This document shows positions 43,986-53,595 of a DNA stretch of 64,000 bases, piece by piece (the first letter of the stretch is position 1; each line of letters opens with the position of its first letter). The notes beneath the pieces were generated by a model that saw nothing but the letters and a program-made list of their open reading frames with translations, made no database searches and was not told the DNA's origin. The position numbers and the translations under genes were made by a program. The DNA comes from Christiangramia echinicola DSM 19838 (GTDB taxonomy: Bacteria > Bacteroidota > Bacteroidia > Flavobacteriales > Flavobacteriaceae): contig NZ_AUHG01000012.1 of NCBI RefSeq assembly GCF_000423065.1, forward strand, positions 372,001 through 436,000, given 5' to 3'.

Positions 43986-45176
43986 ATGAAAACAGCATAT
44001 ATAGTAAAAGCATATAGAACCGCAGTAGGGAAAGCTCCAAGAGGTGTATTTCGCTTTAAGAGACCTGATGAACTGGCTGCGGAAACCATCCAGTACATGA
44101 TGGATAAATTACCAGATTTCGACAAGACGCGAATTGACGACGTGATGGTTGGAAACGCCATGCCGGAAGCAGAACAGGGATTAAATGTTGGTAGATTGAT
44201 CTCACTCATGGGATTAAAGATCGAAGACGTTCCCGGTATGACCGTGAATAGATATTGTGCATCAGGATTGGAAACGATCTCTATTGCAACAGCGAAAATT
44301 CAAAATGGAATGGCCGATTGTGTGATCGCAGGAGGAGCGGAGAGTATGAGTTATATCCCTATGGGAGGTTATAAACCGGTACCAGATTATAAAGTCGCCA
44401 AAGAAGGTAACGAAGATTATTACTGGGGAATGGGATTAACTGCGGAAGCAGTTGCGAATAAATACAAGGTTTCTCGTGAAGACCAGGATGAGTTCGCTTA
44501 TAACTCTCATCAAAAAGCGATCAAAGCCCAGGCTGAAGATCGTTTTCAGGATCAGATCGTTCCAATCAACATTGATGAGACTTATGTAGATGATAATGGT
44601 AAAAAACAAACCAGATCTTACACTGTAAATAAAGACGAGGGTCCAAGAAAAGATACTTCCATTGAAGTTCTTAATAAACTACGCCCGGTGTTTGCTGAAG
44701 GCGGAAGTGTTACAGCAGGTAACTCTTCCCAGATGAGTGATGGTGCAGCCTTCGTAATGGTAATGAGCGAGGATATGGTGAAAGAATTAAACCTTGAACC
44801 AATCGCCAGAATGGTAAGTTACTCAGCAGTTGGTGTAGAGCCGAGAATTATGGGTATCGGGCCGGTTCATGCAATCCCGAAGGCATTAAAGCAAGCCGGA
44901 CTAAAGCAGGATGATATAGAACTAACCGAATTGAATGAAGCATTTGCCTCCCAATCCTTAGCAGTTATTAGAGAGTTAGGTTTAGACAAGGATAAAGTAA
45001 ACCCTAATGGTGGAGCCATTTCTATGGGTCACCCGCTTGGATGTACTGGGGCAAAACTTTCAGTTCAGATCTTTGATGAAATGCGTAAGCGTGAATTAAA
45101 GGACAAGCATTGCATGGTCACCATGTGTGTGGGTACAGGACAGGGTGCAGCCGGAGTATTTGAATTTTTGAACTAG
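43986..45176 (+). CDS. fadA: acetyl-CoA acyltransferase (thiolase)
   Basis: A 396-residue thiolase. The acyl-binding nucleophile lies in VNRYCASGLETISIA (Cys about 92). The second-half motifs are LNEAFASQSLAVIRELG, NGGAISMGHPLGCTGAK and MCVGTGQGAAGVFE with the second catalytic Cys. It carries out the thiolytic last step of beta-oxidation. It is part of the marR-fadN-fadA-fadE operon and is flanked on both sides by the short repeat insertions. Confidence 0.93.
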   Translation: MKTAYIVKAYRTAVGKAPRGVFRFKRPDELAAETIQYMMDKLPDFDKTRIDDVMVGNAMPEAEQGLNVGRLISLMGLKIEDVPGMTVNRYCASGLETISIATAKIQNGMADCVIAGGAESMSYIPMGGYKPVPDYKVAKEGNEDYYWGMGLTAEAVANKYKVSREDQDEFAYNSHQKAIKAQAEDRFQDQIVPINIDETYVDDNGKKQTRSYTVNKDEGPRKDTSIEVLNKLRPVFAEGGSVTAGNSSQMSDGAAFVMVMSEDMVKELNLEPIARMVSYSAVGVEPRIMGIGPVHAIPKALKQAGLKQDDIELTELNEAFASQSLAVIRELGLDKDKVNPNGGAISMGHPLGCTGAKLSVQIFDEMRKRELKDKHCMVTMCVGTGQGAAGVFEFLN

Positions 45177-45276
45177 AATTGAGTATTGAGATCTTAGTAA
45201 TGAGATTTCTAATTACATAAAAATTAAAAACAACTTATAAAGTGAGATTCTCAATACTAATATCTCACATCTAATT
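45177..45276. repeat. gene-free repeat insertion between fadA and fadE
   Basis: The left part has AGTATTGAGA (45182-45191), TTAGTAATGAGA and TTTCTAATTAC. The right part has GTGAGAT/ATCTCAC as a 7-bp hairpin, enclosing TCTCAATACT (45249-45258), then CATCTAATTAC. AGTATTGAGA and TCTCAATACT form a 10-bp inverted pair, and CTAATTAC ends both halves as a direct repeat. The vocabulary is the same as around the four-helix-bundle gene. Confidence 0.6.
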
Positions 45277-45285
45277 ACTTTAAAA

Positions 45286-47094
45286 ATGAGTACAGAAACA
45301 ACAAAAAAAGATCTTTTAAGAGGTGGTCAGTTCTTAGTAAAAGAGACTAAGTGCGAAGACGTTTTTACACCAGAAGATTTTAATGAGGAACAAAAGATGA
45401 TGCGTGATTCCGTTAAGGAATTTGTTGAAAGAGAAATTTGGCCTCATAAAGAAGAATTTGAAAAGAAAAATTATGCATTAACTGAAGAGGTAATGCGCAA
45501 AGCCGGGGAACTTGGTTTCCTTGGAGTTGCAGTTCCAGAAGAATATGACGGTCTAGGAATGGGATTCGTTTCTACCATGCTAGTTTGTGACTATATATCT
45601 GGAGCTACAGGATCTGTAGCCACCGCTTTTGGTGCGCATACAGGAATTGGTACGATGCCAATTACTCTATACGGAACAGAAGAGCAAAAGAAAAAATATG
45701 TACCAAAACTTGCCACGGGTGGATGGTTTGGCGCTTACTGTTTAACTGAACCTGGAGCAGGATCTGATGCAAATTCAGGAAAAACTAAAGCTGTACTTTC
45801 TGATGACGGTAAGCATTACAGCATTAGCGGACAGAAAATGTGGATTTCCAATGCAGGATTTGCTAACGTTTTCATCGTATTTGCAAGAATCGAAGATGAT
45901 AAGAATATCACCGGATTTATCGTAGAAAATGATAAAGACAACGGAATCAGTTTTGGTGAAGAAGAAAAGAAATTAGGTATTCACTCCTCTTCTACTCGCC
46001 AGGTATTCTTCAACGATACTAAAGTACCGGTTGAAAATATGCTTTCTGAAAGAGGTAACGGATTTAAGATCGCGATGAACGCTCTTAATGTTGGGCGTAT
46101 CAAATTAGCAGCAGCTTCTCTTGATGCTCAAAGAAGAGTTACAGATCTTTCAGTAAAATATGCAAATGACAGAATTCAGTTTGATACTCCAATTGCAAAA
46201 TTTGGAGCTATCAAATCTAAACTAGCTGAAATGGCTACATCGGCGTATGTTGGTGAAGCAGCCTCTTATCGTGCCGCTAAGAATATCGAGGACAGAATTA
46301 ATATCCGCCTTGAAGAAGGAGCTTCACATTCTGAAGCCGAATTGAAAGGTGTTGAAGAATATGCCATAGAATGTTCTATTCTTAAAGTTGCATGTTCTGA
46401 AGATGTACAGAACTGTAGTGACGAAGGTATCCAGGTTTTTGGAGGTATGGGATTCTCTGCAGATACTCCAATGGAATCTGCGTGGAGAGATGCTCGTATT
46501 GCTCGTATCTACGAAGGAACCAATGAGATCAACAGAATGCTATCTGTGGGCATGTTGGTTAAAAAAGCTATGAAAGGACATGTAGATCTACTTGGTCCTG
46601 CGACGAAAGTGGCTGATGAACTTACTGGAATTCCATCAATGGACAAACCTGATTATTCTGAACTTTTTGCTGAAGAGAAGGAAATGGTTGCCAAGCTTAA
46701 GAAAGTTTTCTTAATGGTAGCTGGTAGCGCCGTTCAGAAATTTGGACCACAACTGGAAGAACATCAACAATTATTGATGGCGGCTTCAGATATTCTTATT
46801 GAAATTTATATGGCCGAATCTGGTATCCTTAGAGCTGAAAAGAACGCCAAAAAACTAGGTGTAGATGCTCAGAAAGAAGAGATTGCAATGGCAAAATTAT
46901 ATTTATACCATGCTGTAGATACCGTGATTGTAAAAGCAAAAGAAGGTATTGGATCCTTTGCTGAGGGTGATGAACAACGTATGATGTTTATGGGACTTAA
47001 GCGTTTCACTAAATACACGAATCAGCCAAATGTAGTTGCATTGAGAAATACAATTGCAGAAAAACTGACTTCAGAAAATAAATATTGTTTCTAA
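45286..47094 (+). CDS. fadE: acyl-CoA dehydrogenase, long form
   Basis: A 602-residue flavoprotein. The acyl-CoA dehydrogenase core (about residues 25-440) contains LTEPGAGSDANSGKTKA, QKMWISNAGFANVFIVFARI, NVGRIKLAAASLDAQRR and the catalytic Glu in RIYEGTNEINRML. An extra helical C-terminal domain (about 450-600) occurs in the 594-residue FadE of Bacillus and in very-long-chain acyl-CoA dehydrogenases. It introduces the 2,3-double bond at the first step of beta-oxidation. It is the last gene of the fad operon, followed by a terminator. Confidence 0.93.
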   Translation: MSTETTKKDLLRGGQFLVKETKCEDVFTPEDFNEEQKMMRDSVKEFVEREIWPHKEEFEKKNYALTEEVMRKAGELGFLGVAVPEEYDGLGMGFVSTMLVCDYISGATGSVATAFGAHTGIGTMPITLYGTEEQKKKYVPKLATGGWFGAYCLTEPGAGSDANSGKTKAVLSDDGKHYSISGQKMWISNAGFANVFIVFARIEDDKNITGFIVENDKDNGISFGEEEKKLGIHSSSTRQVFFNDTKVPVENMLSERGNGFKIAMNALNVGRIKLAAASLDAQRRVTDLSVKYANDRIQFDTPIAKFGAIKSKLAEMATSAYVGEAASYRAAKNIEDRINIRLEEGASHSEAELKGVEEYAIECSILKVACSEDVQNCSDEGIQVFGGMGFSADTPMESAWRDARIARIYEGTNEINRMLSVGMLVKKAMKGHVDLLGPATKVADELTGIPSMDKPDYSELFAEEKEMVAKLKKVFLMVAGSAVQKFGPQLEEHQQLLMAASDILIEIYMAESGILRAEKNAKKLGVDAQKEEIAMAKLYLYHAVDTVIVKAKEGIGSFAEGDEQRMMFMGLKRFTKYTNQPNVVALRNTIAEKLTSENKYCF

Positions 47095-47116
47095 TGGAAA
47101 CATTCTTTTAAACTGA

Positions 47117-47148
47117 AAAAAGCCACTCAAATTGAGTGGCTTTTTTTT
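47117..47148 (+). terminator. terminator of the fad operon
   Basis: The arms AAAAGCCACTCAA/TTGAGTGGCTTTT, followed by a T-run, lie 22 bp past the fadE stop. Confidence 0.88.
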
Positions 47149-47257
47149 GCCATAATAACACTTCAGATGTTAAATTATAAAGATTTATACTTATTTTCTT
47201 AAGATTATTTAAAGATTTAAATATATTCGAGCAAAATCAAACAAAACCCTATTAATT

Positions 47258-48322
47258 ATGAAAAAAGTTATTTTAGGAATAGCTGCAATGGCTTTCCTAT
47301 TTGCTTCCTGTGAGCAAGACCCAAATCAAACTATCGTTGAGGAGCAGCAGGAGGCTCAGATAGACATGAGCGATTTTTATCTTTATACCGATTCTTCAGA
47401 TGAGAAAAGATCAGAAAATGCTCCTGAAAAGTGCTACTCAATGAAGAACCTTAACCGACTTCTGAATGAGAAAAAAGGTCTACACAAAAAAATGTATGAT
47501 GTGGAAGCACATACCAGAAAAATTCTTGCTAAAAAACCTGATGGTGTCGGAAACGGCAATGGAGGTGGCGGAAACGACGGTGGTGGTGGAACCACAGATC
47601 CGGGAGATAACCTTGGTGTTGTGAATATTCCTGTAGTAGTACATGTTATCTACAGTAATTCACAGGAAAACATTTCAGATCAACAGATCAATTCTCAAAT
47701 ATCTGTATTAAATTCAGATTTTGCTGCTAGCAACAATGATGCTAATAATGTTCCTTCTGAATTTGCTGGTTTAGTTGCAGATTCAGAAATTTCTTTTACT
47801 CTAGCTGAAGTTAGACGTGAAGCAAATTCAAGAACTTCATGGGGAACGAGAGATGATATGAAATATGCTTATCCTCCTGTTTCACCAGCAAACACTCTTA
47901 ATATCTGGGTTTGTAACATTGGTGGAGGTATCCTTGGATACGCTCAATTTCCTGGAGGTCCAGCATCTACTGACGGTGTAGTTATTTCTCCTCAGTATTT
48001 CGGTACAACAGGATACGTTTCTGCTCCATTTGATAAAGGTAGAACCGCAACTCACGAAGTAGGTCACTACCTTAACCTTCGTCACATCTGGGGTGATGGT
48101 AGATGTAAGCAAGATGATTTTGTAGCTGATACACCTGAGTCTGATGGACCAAACTACGGATGTCCATCTTACCCTACTGTTAACTGTAGAAATACAGATA
48201 TGACGATGAACTACATGGATTATACGAATGATGCTTGTATGTATATGTTCTCTGAAGGACAGAAATCTCGTATGAGAACTTTGTTTATGGATGGAGGAGC
48301 TAGAACAGGTTTTATAAACTAG
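47258..48322 (+). CDS. M43 (pappalysin-type) zinc metalloprotease lipoprotein
   Basis: A 354-residue protein with lipobox ASC (Cys18), a Gly-rich linker (about residues 100-118) and a metzincin domain. The zinc motif THEVGHYLNLRH (about residues 268-279) and Met-turn MNYMDY are those of family M43, the cytophagalysins. Several Cys in CPSYPTVNC and nearby suggest disulfides. It is probably exposed on the cell surface and degrades extracellular protein. A terminator shared with the convergent metalloprotease follows. Confidence 0.9.
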   Translation: MKKVILGIAAMAFLFASCEQDPNQTIVEEQQEAQIDMSDFYLYTDSSDEKRSENAPEKCYSMKNLNRLLNEKKGLHKKMYDVEAHTRKILAKKPDGVGNGNGGGGNDGGGGTTDPGDNLGVVNIPVVVHVIYSNSQENISDQQINSQISVLNSDFAASNNDANNVPSEFAGLVADSEISFTLAEVRREANSRTSWGTRDDMKYAYPPVSPANTLNIWVCNIGGGILGYAQFPGGPASTDGVVISPQYFGTTGYVSAPFDKGRTATHEVGHYLNLRHIWGDGRCKQDDFVADTPESDGPNYGCPSYPTVNCRNTDMTMNYMDYTNDACMYMFSEGQKSRMRTLFMDGGARTGFIN

Positions 48323-48342
48323 ATCTGTTTTTTTATAGAATA

Positions 48343-48373
48343 TAAAAGCCACCCAATCTGGGTGGCTTTTTTT
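48343..48373. terminator. terminator between two convergent metalloprotease genes
   Basis: The arms AAAAGCCACCC/GGGTGGCTTTT with a 5-nt loop have a T-run on the plus strand; the A-rich left flank gives a weaker tail for the minus strand. Confidence 0.82.
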
Positions 48374-48388
48374 TCCTGTCAATTTATT

Positions 48389-49378
48389 CTATCTTTTTGA
48401 CCATGAAGCCCAATTACTGCAGTGCCCGGCTTCATCAGTTCTTTGAATATCTGTATAAGCTCCTCCAACATATCCGGCGTTCATTACGGCCCTTGGTGAG
48501 AAGTGAAATTTTTCATTCGAATTTGTTTGAAATAACTTTCCAAAATGCGCCTGACTCAAACCATGACCTGCTTCATGCAGCGCAATGCTTTCTACATCAA
48601 ATGTACTACCATCATTCCAGGTAAAGTTATCATTATAGTAAATCTCTCTCCATGCGACATCACTTTTTCCGTTGTTATCAAGGTCTATTGGAATCCCAAA
48701 CTCATCTGTATAATTTATTGTAAAGGTTACGCCAATAACTGAATCTGACCCGCCTTCAGACCCGAATATAATAGGTATATCAAAAAATTCTGCTGGCAAC
48801 CACCCGCTATGAACTACATCTCCAAAATAATCATAGCTTCCACCAAAATCTGTGGTAGTATATCCAAGGTCGAATAATAATTTGGTAATATAACCAGTGG
48901 AAACTATTTCTTCTGGTACATATTCATAGATTCCAAGATCTGAACAAGTTAATTCATCCCAGGTATTCATTGCCCTGTCTATTGCAGCATTAGTAACATT
49001 TACATCTAAATCTTTAGAGGGGCGACTATTATCTACATAGTAAGATATATCTGAAGTTCCATCTTCAGATAAAAATGGCACAAAATCAAAACTCAGTTTT
49101 TTATTCCCTCTATTATTAAAATAAATTGTATTCCCTATCTGTCCGCTTTCGGTACTGGTTATATATTCGGCCATAGCCAGGGCAACATAAGTATCCTTAG
49201 ATTGTTTTTTACCAGATGCAGGGTTTTTCAATTTCATTACCGGACTATCAATATTACGGTAAAGCGGTTCGGGAGTAAATTCTTGCTGATCTGAGAAGTT
49301 ATAATCCGCTTCGCTTTCTGTACTACAGGAAATTAAAATAAGGCATAGAAATAGTGAGAAAAGATTGATTGCTTTCAT
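48389..49378 (-). CDS. matrixin-like (M10-type) metalloprotease lipoprotein
   Basis: A 329-residue protein starting MKAINLFSLF, with lipobox ISC and a metzincin core near the C-terminus. The zinc motif HEAGHGLSQAHF (HExxHxxxxxH) is followed about 25 residues later by the Met-turn-like PRAVMNAGY. ATG 49378 was chosen because it gives a proper lipoprotein signal; the longer frame to 49444 does not. Its active-site spacing resembles matrixins and related bacterial enzymes. It is probably secreted or surface-bound. Confidence 0.83.
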   Translation of the reverse strand: MKAINLFSLFLCLILISCSTESEADYNFSDQQEFTPEPLYRNIDSPVMKLKNPASGKKQSKDTYVALAMAEYITSTESGQIGNTIYFNNRGNKKLSFDFVPFLSEDGTSDISYYVDNSRPSKDLDVNVTNAAIDRAMNTWDELTCSDLGIYEYVPEEIVSTGYITKLLFDLGYTTTDFGGSYDYFGDVVHSGWLPAEFFDIPIIFGSEGGSDSVIGVTFTINYTDEFGIPIDLDNNGKSDVAWREIYYNDNFTWNDGSTFDVESIALHEAGHGLSQAHFGKLFQTNSNEKFHFSPRAVMNAGYVGGAYTDIQRTDEAGHCSNWASWSKR

Positions 49379-49604
49379 AATTTTTAATTTAGTTGTTAAT
49401 GGTTTTCTAAATATAGAATTAATTTTTAACAACCTGAAGATCAAATATTTAAATACATTTTTTAATATCTCTAAGAGTTATTATTGTAGATTCTTAAGAC
49501 TTAATTTTAAAGGAAAAATCATACTTAATTTCTTTTTGGTAAATTTCAAATTTTATTGCTGTAGGGATTTATACTATCTTTCAATGCCGACCAAAAAAAT
49601 TCTA

Positions 49605-51386
49605 ATGACCTCAATAAAAGTCAAATTTCTCATCCTCTTAATTTATTTAATACCCTATGTTGGGTTTGCTTTTCAACAGGAAAAGGATACTGCCAATCAA
49701 TCTAAAGATCAAAAATTACCCAGCAAAGCAACTGTTCTTAGCGATTCCATGGCTATTGCTACTAACGATATAGGAGAATATGCAGATGCCTACTACCAGA
49801 CACAGCAATGGAATGAAGGTATAGGTTTCCCTCCTAACACAATAAATCTACAGTCTCCTCAAGCAGCTCTCGAACATTTTATAGTACAATCCAGAAATAA
49901 TAAATTTGAAGAGGCTATTTATGCAATGAATTTTAATTTGTTGCCTGATAATATTTCCAAAGCAGATGCAGCTATACTCGCTGAAAAACTACATTTTGTT
50001 CTGGAGCAGCGAATTTCTATAGCCTGGGATGGCCTCCCCGATCGTCCAGATGGACAAGTAGATGTTAGCACCTCCACAAACGCAGCGGTTGCTGGCAAAC
50101 CCAGGAGAAGTATTCTCTTTGGTACGACTACGCTGGACGATCGTGATATTGCGTTTAGGGTTCAACGAGTTAAATACAAGGATGAGCATCCTATATGGTT
50201 GATCTCTTCTCAAACCGTTGAAAATACTGAACCTCTTTACACCGTCTATGGTCCAAGAAAACTGGACAGAATGATTCCTAAATGGATAAGTTTCGAAATT
50301 CTAGGAATACCGATTTGGAAGGTTGTAGGGACACTATTACTTTTCCTTATCTGCTACTTGATCGCCAAGGGTATAACCGCAATTATAAGAAAAACGTTTT
50401 CAGGGGTGGACCCGTACTGGATCCGGAATATTGCGAATAGATTAGCGTCTCCTGCAGGAGCTGCCATAGGAATACTGGCTTTTTATTTATTACTCAATAA
50501 TTTAATTTCATTTACTGGCTCCTTTGCCAAAGGTATTTACACGTTCATTTTAATTGTTCTTATAACCATATTTACCTGGCTTATCATGCGGGTAATAGAT
50601 TATGTCATGGACTTTTTTGCCGTTCATAAGGTTGGAGATATTAGGACCGAAGAGGATAATCAGGCAAAAAGTTTAATGACTTATATCTCCGTTGGTAGAC
50701 GAATATTTATTTTTATAGTCGTGATCATTGGTGCTTCAGTGATGTTCTCTCAGTTTCCATCTCTCGAGAAGCTAGGTATATCACTAATGGCTTCCGCAGG
50801 AATCGCCACAGTAGTAGTTGGTATTGCAGCACAAAGTACTCTAGGAAATATCATAGCCGGGGTTCAGATCGCTCTAACACGTCCTGCGAAGATTGGTGAT
50901 GCTGTGATCATTGAAGGTGAATATGGATTTGTAGAGGACATTACCTTTACCTACATGGTGGTTAATACTTTTAAATTGAGAAGAGTAGTCATCCCTTTAA
51001 CCAATGTGATTTCTGAAAGTTTTGAGAACCTGTCTATGTCAAATCCTCAAAACATCATGGAGATCGAGTTATTTGTAGATCATCGAATAGATGTACAGAA
51101 AGTACGCGAAAAATTCTCCGAATTATTAAAAGCATCAGATAACTGGGATGGAGATGAAAATAGATCACCTCTGGTCGAAGCTTCAGGAATGGATCATAAT
51201 TACCTTAAATTAAGATGCCTGGTAAGTGCAAAAGATTTTCCAACTGCATGGATTCTTCATTGTGAGCTTAGGGAAAATATTATGCGATACATCAGTGAAC
51301 TCGAAGATGGGATCTATTTGAAAAGAGAGCGAGTTGCTCTTGATAGCAAATATTCAGAAGAAGAAAAAAATGAAGAGCAAGGCTAA
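49605..51386 (+). CDS. mechanosensitive ion channel, MscS family, with N-terminal periplasmic domain
   Basis: About 593 residues. A signal peptide (about residues 1-23), a periplasmic domain (about 24-210), several membrane helices (about 225-420) and the MscS core follow. The pore helix and beta-domain segments are GISLMASAGIATVVVGIAAQSTLGNIIAGVQIALTRPAKIGDAVII. It opens under membrane tension to release solutes on hypo-osmotic shock. ATG 49605 is preferred because a degenerate -7 (TATCTTTC, 49575-49582) overlaps the alternative ATG 49584; either is possible. The nearby trehalose genes fit an osmotic theme. Confidence 0.85.
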   Translation: MTSIKVKFLILLIYLIPYVGFAFQQEKDTANQSKDQKLPSKATVLSDSMAIATNDIGEYADAYYQTQQWNEGIGFPPNTINLQSPQAALEHFIVQSRNNKFEEAIYAMNFNLLPDNISKADAAILAEKLHFVLEQRISIAWDGLPDRPDGQVDVSTSTNAAVAGKPRRSILFGTTTLDDRDIAFRVQRVKYKDEHPIWLISSQTVENTEPLYTVYGPRKLDRMIPKWISFEILGIPIWKVVGTLLLFLICYLIAKGITAIIRKTFSGVDPYWIRNIANRLASPAGAAIGILAFYLLLNNLISFTGSFAKGIYTFILIVLITIFTWLIMRVIDYVMDFFAVHKVGDIRTEEDNQAKSLMTYISVGRRIFIFIVVIIGASVMFSQFPSLEKLGISLMASAGIATVVVGIAAQSTLGNIIAGVQIALTRPAKIGDAVIIEGEYGFVEDITFTYMVVNTFKLRRVVIPLTNVISESFENLSMSNPQNIMEIELFVDHRIDVQKVREKFSELLKASDNWDGDENRSPLVEASGMDHNYLKLRCLVSAKDFPTAWILHCELRENIMRYISELEDGIYLKRERVALDSKYSEEEKNEEQG

Positions 51387-51703
51387 GACCATGTTAGTCC
51401 AATTAAACCTGGTTTAGCCTATCTAAAAATCATCAATTTTAAATGAACCCATCCTGATTTAAATTAGAATTAGCCTGAAACATAATACTATATTTGAGGC
51501 AACATATGAGATCGTAGGTGATCTTTACACAGTTGGTATTAAATTAAATGTGGCGTGTATTTATTCTTTAATTCCGGGTAATAAAATATTTGCCCACTGC
51601 CCTTCACCTCGAAGTATTTCTTCGAAAGAAAATACTGCAATTTATTCAGCCGGATTTTACCGTATCTAAGACCCCAATTTCTATAAAATAAAGATCCTGA
51701 AAT
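51387..51703. other. 317-bp convergent intergenic region
   Basis: It lies between the ends of the mechanosensitive channel and GH15 genes. The only notable structure is an imperfect 24-bp dyad at 51613-51636 (AGTATTT...AAATACT around TTCGAA) without a T-run. No convincing open frame or classical terminator was found. Confidence 0.5.
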
Positions 51704-53500
51704 TTAATCCTGATACAACATACCTTCGGTAGCTATTCCTTTGCTGAAATTAGCCGCAGTTTCTATCAATGCCAAATGAGAATATGCCTGCGGGAAATTC
51801 CCCAGCAATCTTTTAGTCTTAAAGTCTATATCCTCACTGAATAGTCCCAGGTGATTGCTGTATGAAAGTAGCTGATCAAACATTTCTTTAGCCTTTTTCT
51901 TCTCCCCTATTTTGAATAAACTATCAATCAGCCAGAAGGTACAAATGGTAAACGAAGATGTCGGTTTACCAAAATCATCATTATTCTTATACCTATACAT
52001 CAGGCCATCTTCACATAATTCTTTTTCTGTAGCCTGCACCGTACTTATAAAGCGTGGATCATCTGCTTCTATAAAACCATAAGGCTGCATTAATAAAGTA
52101 GAAGCATCAAGATCTGAAGATCCATAATACTGAGTGTAAGCCTGTTTCTCCTCATTCCAACCATTCTGGTATATATCCTGATAAATCTCTTCTCTCAGGC
52201 TCTTCCATTTGGTATCGTTGATTCCCATTCTAAGGACTTCGCCAATTTTTATAGCCCTATCTACAGCTACCCAGCAGAGGAGTTTAGAGAATACAAAATG
52301 ACGATCTTCGGTTCTTAATTCCCAGATACCTTTATCGGGTTTCTTCCAGTTTTCCTGAACAATCATCACTATACCTCTTACCAACGTCCATAACTCCTCT
52401 GAATTTTCCAGGGAAGTTTCGAACATCAAGAATTGCTGATAGATCACTTCCATTAATATCCCGTAGATATCATTTTGCTTCTGAATATACGCTGCATTAC
52501 CAGTACGAACCGGATGCGAATCTTTATATCCACTTAAATGGTTTAAAATATGTTCTGTAAGTTCTTTTTCACCATTAATACCATACATGATCTGTATCTT
52601 CTCATCTTTATGTGGAATGATATTAATGATAAATTGAAGAAATTCCCTAGCAGACTTAATATGCCCCAATCCTGCCATTACCTTAATAACCATGGACGCG
52701 TCCCGAATCCAGCAAAATCTGTAATCCCAGTTACGCTCCTCCCCTATAGTTTCTGGCAAGGAAGTGGTTGCAGCCGCAAGTACAGCTCCCGACTTTTTAT
52801 AACTTAAAGCTTTTAAGACCAGTGCACTTCTCATGATCTCATTACCATAGTGAGTATAGCGGGTAGTTTTATCACTCCAGTTCATCCAGTAAACCTTGGT
52901 TCTCTGAAATTTCAGGTATGATCTATCCAGTGTTTGTTCTATCAACTTTTCATGGTAGCCCACGAGACAATATGCATTACCGGTTAAAGTGATCTCTTTT
53001 CTATCTATTATATCCTGAAGGTCAAAACTTGAATAGAAAAATGCAGAATCATATTTCCCTTCTTTTGTAAAACTTTTTATGTATTCACCCTTGTGCTCGC
53101 TATACGTTTTTTCCCTGGCGAAATCCAGCTTGGGATCATACTTTATAGCAAATTTTGGCTTTCCGCTTATCAATCTAAAAAACCTGATAATATCTGGTGG
53201 AGCATAATATGAGCCATCTTCCCTTGGATACCTTGGCATAAAATCTATAAGCTGAAAAGAATCTGTGCCATTATCAAAAACTGTACTTAAGATATTCGTT
53301 TCCCATAGATACTCCTGTTTAATTTTGTAATCGTCACTAATTAGAATTTCAAAACTCCCTCCAATTTCTTCATCAAGGATCTTTGCAAACATTGCCGATG
53401 AATTAAAATTTGGCATGCAACACCAATCTAAGGATCCGGTTTTTGAAATTAAGGCCGCACTTTTACAATTACTTATTATACCGTAGTCGAGGTTATCCAT
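51704..53500 (-). CDS. glycoside hydrolase family 15 protein
   Basis: A 598-residue GH15 enzyme. An N-terminal beta-sandwich (about residues 1-220) begins MDNLDYGIISNCKSAALISKTGSLDWCCMPNF. The catalytic (alpha/alpha)6 barrel (about 240-590) has GEERNWDYRFCWIRDASM and WELRTEDRHFVFSKLLCWVA, in which the acids Glu and Asp are candidates for catalysis. Family members are glucoamylases, glucodextranases or trehalases. Its place beside and divergent from the trehalose-6-phosphate synthase gene favours trehalase or another alpha-glucan role. There is no signal peptide, so it is cytoplasmic. Confidence 0.88.
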   Translation of the reverse strand: MDNLDYGIISNCKSAALISKTGSLDWCCMPNFNSSAMFAKILDEEIGGSFEILISDDYKIKQEYLWETNILSTVFDNGTDSFQLIDFMPRYPREDGSYYAPPDIIRFFRLISGKPKFAIKYDPKLDFAREKTYSEHKGEYIKSFTKEGKYDSAFFYSSFDLQDIIDRKEITLTGNAYCLVGYHEKLIEQTLDRSYLKFQRTKVYWMNWSDKTTRYTHYGNEIMRSALVLKALSYKKSGAVLAAATTSLPETIGEERNWDYRFCWIRDASMVIKVMAGLGHIKSAREFLQFIINIIPHKDEKIQIMYGINGEKELTEHILNHLSGYKDSHPVRTGNAAYIQKQNDIYGILMEVIYQQFLMFETSLENSEELWTLVRGIVMIVQENWKKPDKGIWELRTEDRHFVFSKLLCWVAVDRAIKIGEVLRMGINDTKWKSLREEIYQDIYQNGWNEEKQAYTQYYGSSDLDASTLLMQPYGFIEADDPRFISTVQATEKELCEDGLMYRYKNNDDFGKPTSSFTICTFWLIDSLFKIGEKKKAKEMFDQLLSYSNHLGLFSEDIDFKTKRLLGNFPQAYSHLALIETAANFSKGIATEGMLYQD

Positions 53501-53595
53501 ATATCTTAAAAATCTTATAAATCAATGGCTGTCTGAAATGATTTTCGGAAATTTAATAAAAATCAAACTCGTCACAACAGCATTTACAATTAATT

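Noticed and set aside
43553-45276. Possible CRISPR array or diversity-generating retroelement near the four-helix-bundle gene
   Set aside because: The repeats are short, degenerate and irregularly spaced, with no cas genes, reverse transcriptase or template/variable repeat pair.
47882-48382. A 166-codon minus-strand frame opposite the M43 protease
   Set aside because: Shadow of the zinc-motif region; it also runs through the terminator hairpin.
51613-51636. Imperfect dyad as a terminator between the channel and GH15 genes
   Set aside because: Only a 7-bp outer stem with a mismatch and no T-run on either strand.
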